NCBI GenBank assembly: GCA_022747635.1 | Contig: JAKTNV010000005.1 | Location: 49,622,513-49,686,512, forward strand | Direction of reading: 5' to 3' | Origin: Hetaerina americana | Lineage: Eukaryota > Arthropoda > Insecta > Odonata > Calopterygidae | DNA length: 64,000 bases | Part shown: in pieces, positions 22,863 through 33,085 of the stretch | Numbering within the stretch: position 1 is the first letter of the stretch | Layout of the letters: each line of letters starts with the position of its first letter | Notes under the pieces: model-generated | Seen by the model: only the letters and a program-made list of their open reading frames with translations | Database searches by the model: none | Told to the model about the DNA's origin: nothing | Translations under genes and position numbers: made by a program

Positions 22863-25446
22863 CACCCTCTTTTATGAAACGAGGGATCATAGTAGTATAT
22901 TAACTTGAATATACTCCATTTTATTCTAGGATTTTAAAGCCGCTTTTACGATTCCGCGAAAGTATACTAAAAAAATATGACCCACTTAATTAAAAAAAAT
23001 AACTCTTCAAACGTTCTGGCTCTACATGCTATTTATTTCTCCTGAAAAAGTGGCATAATCGGACGTTAATGTGCTCTGCACAGCCATACTCCTCCGGTGG
23101 GCAGATGCCGTCTCCCGAGCAGTAAAGATGCCAGTCTGTCTTTCGCATCGAGGCCAATTGGCGAGAGAGGGCCCTCACCCTCCCCCACCTCACGACTCAT
23201 CTGGGGCAAGGACCAAGCACTTCAACCGCTCTGTTCCACCCACCCCCTCCATCGGCGGAACCCCCTACCCACAGCCCAACGCGCCAACCTATCTTCCCAC
23301 CACCCAATTCACCTTTTTACGACCCCCCCCCCCCGCCAACCATCACCCTTTCGATGGCAAGAGGAAAGAATGAATCAGTGGGAAAATACCGACAGGACAC
23401 ACTAATCAGGACGACGCCCGTAAAACTATCGAGATGCGGCTTTTGTGGTTCAATCTGCGACGAAAAGAAAAACTGGAAGGATGCGCATTTCAGTGTAGAC
23501 CATGCCCTTTTAATTACCGTGGTCGCGATCAAGATGGATGGGTCGGTCACCGACACAATACGTGACGGATTCTGGGACACAATGAACTCTTTTTTCAAGG
23601 AACAATAATCCAATGAAATATCCAGTGGAGACTTGGATTAGGGAAGGGCAAGGGGGCTGAGACTCGGATCGGCCCTAATTCTGTTCGGATAATTTAATTG
23701 AATTCCATTTAAATGGGTCAATGGGACAGTCAATAATATCTTAATCCTCTGTTGAAAAGTCCGTTGATTCAATATTCCACAAGAACCATGATTCGTCTTT
23801 TGAGAGTATACGTATTGCAAGGTTGCTCGCCGAAAAGAGTGCGAAATACAACACCCAAGATAATATTATTGATTGAAATTTTAGTTTTAAATGATAATTA
23901 CTTCTGGTAATGGCATGGAATATTCACGAAAAAAAAGAAGCAGGCGATTGATAAAATATACTCGTTTTGGGCGCCCTAAGTGTTATTAATGCGACGTAAA
24001 TATTCTTCTAAATTAATAAAATACGGTGGATGCACATGGTGGTAGGTGGAAAATGGTGGTTGAACAATGAGTAACTGAAAGGGTAACCAACATTTTTCTA
24101 GACTTTCGTACCAAAAGAGGCCGATATCCCAATTTATTTTAATTCAGGCCAGAGTTCTACCGCGTGAGTTATTTTTGAAGTGAAAGTGATGTAAACATAC
24201 TCCTCGCAAACTTCTCAGCGGATGGCAGTATATGAACAAAGAGAGAGTCTGACAATAAGCGTCGATTTACGACTTCGGGCCCATTGTTCCTACGTTCAAG
24301 GCCCATTGGAATTAACGAGGGTAAATCAGAGACCATGTTCACATAATGAAATTCTCCATCAAGCCACGAGCTAGCACGCAAGCGTCCGCTAACTGGCGTA
24401 CGTTCGGAGATCGGGTGTTAATGCGCCATTTCCCATGAAAACAACCCCGAAATCGAGGCCACGTGCACCTCCTTAAGGATCGAAAGAGACCGGCTGTAGA
24501 GAGCAGGAGAGCGATGCGAGGGTGGAATAAAAGAAATTATATGGTGTGTCAACTGAGAGCATCTCTCATCATTCCAGTGCTTAATATGCACGGCATCATC
24601 CTTGCCTTGGTGAAAGAGCAGAGGGGAATACTGATGAGAACTTCTCTGAATCAGACCACCGCTGTATGCCATTAGAGAAATCTGAGTCAATTCCCATTTT
24701 GAGAATAAGTTAACGCTAAATCAAATTGTACGGAAACCATCTCTTAAGGACAACGACTTCAAGTGGGAGAAATGGGAGTAAAAAATATACCGACGGCAAT
24801 TAGGAAAGTGGGAGAAATAAAGTTGAATGGTCCTCCCGCGGTGCGCTTGCGTTCTATGATAAACACTGCGGAAATTGCGTATTTACTACGCACAGCATGC
24901 AAGACTGAATTCAGAGGAAGCAAGTGATTACTCGAAAACAGACTTATGACAACTCACATCGAGTAATTAATAAAAAAGGTATAATAGACTCATAATTTTT
25001 CAATAAAATAATCTCATGAAGATTTACCGTCCTCAGATTAATAGTTCGACTTCAGAAGGCGAGCTTTTCATATTATTTGTATTTTTTCGAATTTGAAATA
25101 CTTGCGCTTTGCTGTGTTTGATACGCGAGGAATGTTTTATTGTTCGAAAGGGAGGTTCGGTGTTTAGCGTCATCTAAGGCGATACTTAGAGTTCTATCTA
25201 TATGGGATTCTGTAAGTCAGCCCTAAGGTGTGTGACAGAGGGTGATTCCACACCAGGTATGCATAATCAAAGTTAGGTGTGTCGTAAAGCAATGGTTCTC
25301 TGGGTCTCAGGTGTCTGGGTCATCAAGAACCTACTTACGACGGGAGATTACCAACCATAATCAAAGATGTTGAAATGATTAATGAATTGAATTAACAAAA
25401 TATTTTGAATGAAAACTTGAAAGGTCACGAGTCTGACCCATGCGGA
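22301..25446. other. Noncoding DNA
   Basis: Contains the TA repeat at 22766-22864 and a C-rich patch at 23090-23340 ending in a long C run (23325-23334). No gene or RNA recognised. Confidence 0.4.
22766..22864. repeat. TA/ATA microsatellite
   Basis: Interrupted TA dinucleotide repeat with ATAAATA variants, ending in a short CA run. Confidence 0.9.
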
Positions 25447-25452
25447 TTTATT
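25447..25452 (-). terminator. Candidate poly(A) signal of the PPP1R3-family gene
   Basis: AATAAA on the minus strand, about 160 bp beyond the stop codon at 25615-25617. It is the nearest canonical hexamer I see and fits a short 3' untranslated region. Confidence 0.4.
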
Positions 25453-25614
25453 TGTGACCCTAAGGGTCGATTACCGATCCTTTAAAGGAATGGAACAGAA
25501 CCCAATCCCAAGAACAGCATTAAAACAATTCGGATCTCACCTTTCGCGACTTCCGACCGGTAGCCCCTATCTTCTCCCTTGGTCCGCTTGTGCTGGCGGC
25601 GCCGCCTCCACCCT

Positions 25615-27776
25615 TCACCAGTAGGGGGCGTCGTTTACCAGGTGATTCCAACTGGCGAACTCCGACCACGACGACACCTTGGCGTGCACGGCGTCGTCAA
25701 ATTTCCTCTGGGCGTGGCGGGCCAGCGACGAAGCGGCCGCCAGCGATGCCGCCGCCGCCACCGCGGACGCCGCCTCCGTGTCTGGAACCTTGCATGGCCT
25801 CGCTACCGTGTAGTTGTCTCCGTCGTTGTTGTCCCAGTGCTCAGAGCCCTCGCACGAGAACCGTACGCAGAACTGAAGCCGCTTGGCGGTCGCCGGGAGG
25901 CGGATGCTGAAGGAGAAGGTGTCATAGAGGGCGGGTGGCGCCAGGGGCGGTGAGGACGGGACGAAGGAGCACTCAGTGTCGATGTGGGATGCCCAGCCGT
26001 CGAACGAGTGCCGGAGGAACACCTCTTTCTGGAAGGCGAGGTTGCGAACCTTGACGGTGCCCACGAGGGCTGCCGATGAATCCTCCGAAGAGTTGCCAGA
26101 CACCACGACGGCGTTCTCCAGGGAGACGCACGAGGTGTCAATGCGGCGGCGGAAAGCCAGGTAGTCGGCAGCTGGTTGCGGGAAGTTGAGCTCCCAGTTG
26201 TTGCTGTCGGATGATGCGGCGGCCGCGGCTGCGGCGACCCCACGGGTCACCTGGGCGAGGAACTCCAGCGTCCAAAGGGGAGGGCAGTCAGAAGGTTCCC
26301 TCATCACACGCACCTAAGCATGAAAGACCGATGTCATATTACCCTCAAGCTACCTCAAGCACACAGTGAATGAAATGCGAATGAGATTACGAACGGAGAG
26401 GTGACGACTTCAGTGCTATTAGAAGTGCTGATTGAGTGATAATATCGAGTGATGATCGCTTTTTATAGTCGCGATGGAGATAACTATAGTAATCAGTTTC
26501 CACCGCAATGGTTGTAATAAATTCTTCATAAGTATCGAGTAAGTTATCTATTATCATATTTAATGATTATCGAGGTCACATGGGCTCATGTTTCCTTGTC
26601 AAGGTAATCTTTTGCGAGTACATGAAGAGAAAACACTTAATTCTATAACAATTAAACATAACTATATAGCATGTTTATATTTATATGAATAGCAATATAT
26701 TTCAACTTTGCTCATGAAAAAGAACGGTTTTTCAGTTAACTTTGAAGTTATTTTCATTACAAATGTATGATCGAAAATTTGAAATATTCTTCAGACTCAA
26801 AATGGTTTCATTGCAAATCACTCCAATTTTAAGCAGTCTGTAGTGATCACCAGAAAAAGTAACTCTTGCTACCAAAAGAGAGAGAGTATAATCTCTATAT
26901 TATTTCCACCTAAGACATTTTCCACATTCTGAAGGATATGGAATCATACTTTGAGTACCCATTGTGGATTATGAGATTCCCATTTTTTTAAGCCTCTTTG
27001 TATGCTTCGCTCCAATTACTGATTTTTTTTCGTACACAATTATTGCACCCTAGGGTGCATTACAGTCATTCCTTAAAGCCAAGCTACAGCAATTAATCCG
27101 GAGGTTAATTTGTTTGGTGAGGGCAGAGATTACCATTTACGAAGTCCAATGGAGTGATAAGGTAGTGCCCAGTTCCTTTAGCTGTCCATCGACGGTTCCC
27201 CAGGAAAATTTGGGGGGGGACGATCAAGCAGCTTGTGAATAATATTTGGTCTGAGTTATCTCAATATACTCTGGGTACCACGAGCACCACCTCGGCCAAG
27301 GTCAACTCAAGGGTCAATGGTAGGCCAACTCAAATCACCTGCGTGAGAGCGAGTCCGCGATCATCTGCGAACACGACCTTCTTCTTGAGCCGGGTGGGAC
27401 TCGTTGGTTCTTCAGGGCTCTCCGGCGACGTGGCGTCTTCTGGCCGCACCACCAGGCATGGCCTCCGCGGACTCCGCTTTTCGGACACGGGGATGTTGAG
27501 GGGCAGGGATGGCGGCGGCGGGAGGCGACGCTGGGGTTGCTGCTGATATTCCGGCTGTTGCCGCCTCGGCGCTGGAGCCCATGGATTGAAGTGGCGATGG
27601 TTGTTCGTGCCACTGTTGTAGTGGTGCTGCCAAGGGTCCGCCCCGAAGCGGAAGTGGCCATAGTTGGCGAGGAAGCCCCCAGGCCCCCCTCCGGGAGTCG
27701 GCGGACTATGGGAGAAGACGGGAGGGCTCGCGGCCACCACGCTGTCGTATTCCGCGGGCATGGCTAGGGAGACCAT
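25615..27776 (-). CDS. PP1 glycogen-targeting regulatory subunit (PPP1R3 family, CBM21 protein)
   Basis: Two coding exons, 27776-27339 and 26313-25615, give 378 residues. The protein should tether protein phosphatase 1 to glycogen and promote glycogen synthase dephosphorylation. Exon 1 (residues 1-146) is Pro/Gln/Ser-rich and ends with the PP1-docking motif KKVVF (132-136) followed by ADDRGLALTQ. Exon 2 starts VRVMREPSDCPP. It carries NFPQPAADY (189-197, the conserved block before the domain), then CBM21 from about residue 208 to 316, ending WDNNDGDNY (306-314). The C-terminus is WNHLVNDAPYW, matching the aromatic tail of family members. Donor CAG/gtgatt (27338-27337) and acceptor cttag/GTG (26315-26314) give a phase-0 join that restores the family sequence LALT-x-VRV. 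A further acceptor, cttcag at 27789-27784, sits 7 bases before the ATG, so an upstream noncoding exon is likely. Alanine runs flank the domain. The family call is secure; which paralogue is not. Confidence 0.93.
26314..27338 (-). other. Intron of the PPP1R3-family gene
   Basis: A 1025-bp intron with GT donor and AG acceptor on the minus strand. It is AT-rich against GC-rich exons. No nested gene or repeat was recognised. Confidence 0.88.
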
Positions 27777-27783
27777 CGGCCAC
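27777..27783 (-). other. 5' untranslated end of the first coding exon
   Basis: Seven bases between a pyrimidine-tract acceptor (tttctcctcttcag, ending at 27784) and the ATG at 27776-27774. The frame upstream of the acceptor continues open but shows no family similarity, which supports splicing here and choice of this ATG. A second in-frame ATG lies five codons on (27761). Confidence 0.6.
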
Positions 27784-29439
27784 CTGAAGAGGAGAAATAC
27801 GAACTTAAGTGACGATGTCAAGTGAGGGCAGGTTGACACTAGAGAGCCCGAATAATTGTAAACGCTCAACTGTATATTGAATTACTCATCAGAGGACAGA
27901 TGACGACTGTAAGAATTACTGCTGTACTTTTATTTGGAATTCGGTTTGTTGGAATGGCCGAATTGGCCCACTGTTCTAATTCGAATATCCAAATAACTTG
28001 ATATTACGATCCGTAATTTTTTACCTTGATTCTTTACGAATAAAATGCATAGCACGATATATCAAGCCTTTCCCCTGATATGCATTGCAAAAATATTGAA
28101 AATCACTCATGCAAATGAAATAATATTTAAAAAAAGAATAAATTTCGTAAAGAGAAGCTGTTTCTTTTGTTTGAAAAATTCTCCAACTTGATAATTTTAC
28201 TTCCACAAAATGTTGGCACCTAAAATAACTGGTACAACTTACGACAGAAATAAGGAGTTTGTGACATTATGATTAAGTATCTAGTGCTTGATCCTCTCAT
28301 ATATATCTCATATCATATTCATGAATTTTAATCATGCCGAGGTCATTTTGTAATAAAACCCTGATAATTATCCAATTATTCGCCATCCAACTATCATGAA
28401 AACAATATTGTCAACAGCCAATTGTATAATTTTCAGAATCGTTCAATAGCAACGGCACAGTTCAATGCGAATTCCCCAGTCACATGTACGACCGTCGTTC
28501 AAGAAGTGGTAACATTATAGATAACACTTAATAAAACTTATCTTCCTTTAAAGATTCGCGCGGAAATAGGACAGAAAAGTATGCTATCGCATATTACTCA
28601 ATCAAGCTCATTAAACAATAATTGACTCTTAAGATTAAAGCCAACAGAATCGAGCCTTCGAGAATTAGGCTTTAAGTAATTGAGGACGCACAAAGAAAGC
28701 TAACGAATGCATGACTGTCTATCCTCAGTACCTAATGTTAATGGTTTTCACTTCAACAATGTAATTCTGATTTAAGCCCCTATTTTTTTAATCGCAAATC
28801 CGATCCATACTCAACTATAATGACAGAAATGATACGACGTCATTCACTAAGCACTTCTTATGATAACGTTACAAATCACCGCTGATTTTCTTCGGCGACT
28901 AGTTCACGTATCGGAGGACGGGGTACGAAACAAAACAATGATGTTTTGATGAGACCTATCCACTTTGTCTTGATACATATTTATAAATACTTTGTTTCTT
29001 CAAATGCATTAAACATTTAAGAATAGAATGGAATTGATAACAGTATGCACCTAGAAAATGCCATGAAATTCATTAGTTACCCAAACATTGATAATCAGGT
29101 TTTGTTTACTGCGAACTCCTCTACCATGATCCATCTCACACGATCGACTAATTGATTTAAGTTGTTAACTAATGTGCATGTTTTACTATAGACCAAAATG
29201 AAACTCTCACTCTGTTAACGATCGGATTATCATCGAAAAATAAAGAATTTTATTCGAGATGTTGAGCTTGGATTCAACTTGCGTATGCTTAGCTCAACAG
29301 TTCTTAACAAGCAACGACAGTGCATTCGATCGTTGCCAAGGTATACCACCCTCACTCGCTTCGACTCCAGAAGTGGATCAAGGAAACAAAAGGGGGAAGG
29401 GAAATGTCATTTTTTTTCCTCTTCCCTCTAAGACTTGGC
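27784..29439. other. AT-rich DNA, probable first intron of the PPP1R3-family gene
   Basis: No coding region seen. If the first coding exon is spliced to an upstream noncoding exon, as its acceptor suggests, this is probably intron. Confidence 0.35.
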
Positions 29440-29800
29440 GTGAGACCGGCTCCCTTCCAAGCCTCACAACCGCGGAAGTGACCTCTTGCGACCCCCTCCG
29501 CGACTTGCTCGCGCTCGGCCCCCACGACGTGTACACGTGCCCATGGGGCAATGTTGATGCGCCGGCCAATCGCACAGACGCAAAAAAATAAATGAAAACA
29601 AAATATGTAGGCGACGTGACGAAAAATTGCGTGAAATCGTTACGCACTCTCAAGCGTAGTCCACCATCCTCAACCCCGCGACACGTCGAATCGTCGGGGG
29701 TGATGAAATGTGGGTTGGAGATCGATCATCGATCGCTCCGATCCCAAATCGGGCCATGGTGCCCTGGATTTTTACGCGCATTTGCCCCTTATCCGGTCAT
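29440..29800 (-). promoter_or_regulatory. CpG-rich patch, candidate promoter or first exon of the PPP1R3-family gene
   Basis: CpG density rises sharply here in otherwise AT-rich DNA, about 1.7-2 kb upstream of the first coding exon. It holds a CCAAT box (29566-29570) and an E-box CACGTG (29534-29539). The gene needs an upstream noncoding exon, and this is the nearest island. Reading frames in the patch have no known domain. No direct evidence of transcription. Confidence 0.35.
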
Positions 29801-29907
29801 GCACAGTGCAAACACCCAAGAAACACCAAAGACTTCTATATGTTTACTCGAGGGGGTGTGAAATAGCACCACTGAATAAGTACGCCTTTGTAACATTCCA
29901 CATGCAT

Positions 29908-29953
29908 TGATTACATGTATAATTACGTTGCAACGTGATTATACATGTAATCA
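29908..29953. repeat. Near-perfect 46-bp palindrome
   Basis: Two 23-base arms with no spacer, the left beginning TGATTACATGTATAATTACG, are reverse complements with one mismatched position. It could extrude as a cruciform or be a minimal MITE-like relic. Confidence 0.85.
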
Positions 29954-30189
29954 CACTTCTAGTTCCTCCATCCAAAATCTCCGCCTTTGACGTTGGAAAC
30001 TACTTTTGCTCCCAATTATTTCAACGACTAAGTTATCCCTCTCTTCCTCAATTAAAAAAAATTCCTCAATAATGTGTCTACAGAACGACCAAAGAAAGCC
30101 TACTCAAACAATTACTTATTTAAGAATCAAACAATCTGATATGGTCTAAGAAAATGCATCATGGACCTGCCTTTCAGTGGACAAAATAT

Positions 30190-30203
30190 TTTAGGCATTG
30201 TAG
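30190..30203. repeat. SINE target-site duplication, left copy
   Basis: tttaggcattgtag, repeated exactly at 30517-30530 on the other side of the SINE. Confidence 0.9.
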
Positions 30204-30516
30204 CAGTAGTAGTAGTATTTAGGGGAGGCGACCGACAGCTAACGACATTTGCGCCATAGGGGATGGACTGGAAAGGATGAAGGGTGGAGAGAAACCCGGC
30301 GTCGGCATTGGCATACTCTTTACGAAAGGCGCCAAGGGGTCCGCAGTTTAACGTCCCATCCGACGGACAGCGTACTCACTCAAAGTGCCCTCCACAAAGA
30401 TCCTAAAATAGAGATCGAGATACCACTGAAAAATATTCAACACCGCCGGGATTTGAACCCACGCCCTCAGGGTGGGAAGCCAGTACGTTAGCCCCCGCAC
30501 CATCTCGATCCCCCCC
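30204..30516 (-). mobile_element. tRNA-derived SINE, complete copy
   Basis: A 313-bp element on the minus strand between exact 14-bp direct repeats. Its head has a tRNA-like promoter: box A in ATGGTGCGGGGGCTAACG (within 30485-30504) and box B GGGTTCAAATCCC (30448-30460). A non-tRNA body follows, ending in a CTA/TAC trinucleotide tail. Transcription would be by RNA polymerase III and mobility would depend on a partner LINE. The body block GCGACCGACAGCT recurs in the fragment at 5798-5861. Confidence 0.9.
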
Positions 30517-30530
30517 TTTAGGCATTGTAG
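30517..30530. repeat. SINE target-site duplication, right copy
   Basis: Exact copy of 30190-30203. Confidence 0.9.
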
Positions 30531-32815
30531 GATAACTCACTTATTTAAATACAAAAATAGTAATAAAAGTCACGCTGGATAAGCAGAGCCATTATGACAC
30601 AACACCATTACCGATTAGATAAGCCGAAGTTTACAATTTCATCAGACAAGGCGTAAATTTAAGACGGACAATTAGGTTAAAAACGGAGAAATCCATTCGA
30701 ACCCTATCACTCCACCTTCGATAGCTTGACGGGTTGAGGCACGGGTATCTGCTGAGCATGCATAGTTTATGTCCGACCAACTCCCTCTAAACGCCCTTGC
30801 GGCGGCTTGCAGGACATTGAATAAATGTAGATGTAGTTGTGATTACTATATCCGTAAACATTCGATGAAAATAATTAAGTTAAAAAGGGGCATACAGGGT
30901 CTTATGGTAGCCTCTCATAAAAAATCATCCCCCCGATAAAAACTTGTTAACTATTACAACACGATATTTAGAGGATTAGAATATTAAGAGAGGAAGAAGA
31001 GTAAAAGGAAGCACTCGTAAAAGTTTCCTGAGTAAGTACCGGATTGCTAATAGTGCAATTCGGCACCCTACGCGAAATGCAAATGAAGAAAGGCCTTAAG
31101 GTCTTCGAAGGCCAGGCGGCCGAACACTTTAGGAGTCATCTGATTTGCTTAAATGATATTACAAAGTATATCGTTCCATTTTCTCTTCTTTATGTATCAT
31201 ATAGGATCGATTGCCATTTACTCACGACCATCTCTGCACGAGAAGGGAAAATTATTGAAAATACCCAAAGTTCATAGTATTCCTAACCAAACAAGATTAT
31301 TTCCTACAGCTCTCTTCCTACCTTACCTATTGAGAATAACCATGAACGTTGGGAAAATACGTGACATTGTCGAGCTTCTCTTGCGCAATGAAATGGTAGA
31401 GTGTAAAGGAATGCTCGCAACGTCCGCCAAAAAAATGGCGCGTGTGTCCCAAGTCCACACGTAATAGATGGAGTACCTGTTGAAGGGATGATTTCAAAAT
31501 TCTATCGGGAACCCATACCGAGAACTCCCTCACTGTTAGGAATTAACATTGCAATTTTTTGATACTTCCATGAAAGGGAACATTACATGCAAAAAAAACA
31601 ACATACCCGCAGTCGCCGATTCCGCCAGTATCCATTTGGAACCAACAAGTTTCTTTAACCACAGTTCACACAGTATAGAGAGAACGCTCAAATAAAAAAA
31701 ATCCATGAACGACTCATGCAACACAAATTTTGGAGTAGCATTGAGAACCGTCGTCAAAAGCGAGACCACGAAAAACCCATGGACATGGGGAAGATCGATG
31801 CGAGGCACCAACGATCAAGCCCAAGGGAATAATATTTTAATCCCTTCCCTTGATCCGCGACCAAGAGACACATCCCAACGCTCAAATCTCCGATAAACGG
31901 GGAACGGCTCCAGTAACCAAATTATCCTCCGTTCCGTCACCTGGTGTCTAGGCCGATCCTGGTAAACATGGCCCCACTGCGCAACAGGCTTTTCCATCGA
32001 GCGACCCCTGCCGCCCTCCTCGACGATTCGGCACCGGCTGGTGGGGAGGGGAGAGGTACTGTCCTCGCGGGAGCAGATGAGCACCCGAAAGCAGTCGGCG
32101 GTGCACACTCGCCGAGTTGCAGAGAAAGACTGAGGCGCGGCCGGGGGCCAGAGAGGCACACCCGTCGGGTCCTCACCCCACAGAGACCCCTCAGGGGGAG
32201 GAAGATAGAAGACAAGTTCCAGGGGGTGGCGGGGGAGTGCCGGGGTGGGAGGGTACGAGGGGCGTTTCTTAGGGATCTACCCTCCGATGAGCAGCCAAGA
32301 GTCATCAGGTTACGGCGTCAAATGGGTGCACTTGGCGCACACGATGAATAGAGTAAGGACGAGGGAAGTGCAAGATTTCAACTCATTCCACGAACCCCGC
32401 GATCCTCTTATTCAACCACCCCCACTAATCTCCTCCCCCCCTGCCCCGTCGACCTCCGCGCACCACTCGGTACATGGCCATTTCCCCCCCAATGGAAAAT
32501 AGAGGGCGAAGGTGTCTCGCATTTCTGCAAAAATCAACACCCGCTCCTGGAGACTACTTCCTTTTACCCATTCAGTCCCCTAAAGGTCTTCAGCGCGGGT
32601 GTCTCCTCGCATTTGGGAGGAAGAGGGTGGGGGGGGGTGAGAGGGCACGCTCCTAACCCTCGGAAAGAGATGGGGGAATGTGGGCCCATTGTAACCAGGT
32701 AACTGCTGGGTGTGGAGTGGGGGGGTCATGAGGGACTTAATGAGCATTGCCGAGTTTTAAGAAAATTACCGCGTTTACCCCCGTAACCTGCGAAATTTCA
32801 GGTGAGAGGAGTGAA
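30531..32815. other. Noncoding DNA with a CpG-rich patch
   Basis: AT-rich to about 31900, then a GC/CpG-rich block (31980-32640) with overlapping frames on both strands and no recognisable domain. The block could be a regulatory island. Confidence 0.35.
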
Positions 32816-32840
32816 CGTGAATCGGGTGAGGTGTAAAAAT
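32816..32840. repeat. Direct repeat flanking the SINE, left copy
   Basis: 25 bp, identical to 33061-33085. Confidence 0.9.
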
Positions 32841-33060
32841 TTAAGGTGAGAGGAGTCATCGGTGGCGGCGGGGTAACGTCCTCGCCTACCAACCCAGAGG
32901 TCGTGGGTTCGATTCCCACCTAGGTGGATTTCCCTCCATCTATGGCTTGGTTGTATGTGATTGTCGTCAAATGTCAAATGTAAAGTACGGTTAGGTGGAA
33001 GAAGGGACTATTAGTCCCAACCTCGCCCAATTAAGTCGATAAATAAATAAAGTCGATAAG
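32841..33060 (+). mobile_element. Second tRNA-derived SINE family, with tailed repeat end
   Basis: Box A-like GGTGGCGGCGGGGTAACGTC (32861-32880) and a strong box B GGGTTCGATTCCC (32905-32917) lie at tRNA spacing. The body ends in a tail made of AAGTCGATAA, an AATAAATAA stretch, and AAGTCGATAA again. An exact 25-bp direct repeat flanks the unit (32816-32840 and 33061-33085), longer than usual but placed as a target duplication. Just inside the left copy, AAGGTGAGAGGAGT resembles 32799-32813, a small extra duplication at the 5' junction. The body does not match the SINE at 30204-30516. Confidence 0.8.
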
Positions 33061-33085
33061 CGTGAATCGGGTGAGGTGTAAAAAT
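33061..33085. repeat. Direct repeat flanking the SINE, right copy
   Basis: 25 bp, identical to 32816-32840. Confidence 0.9.
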
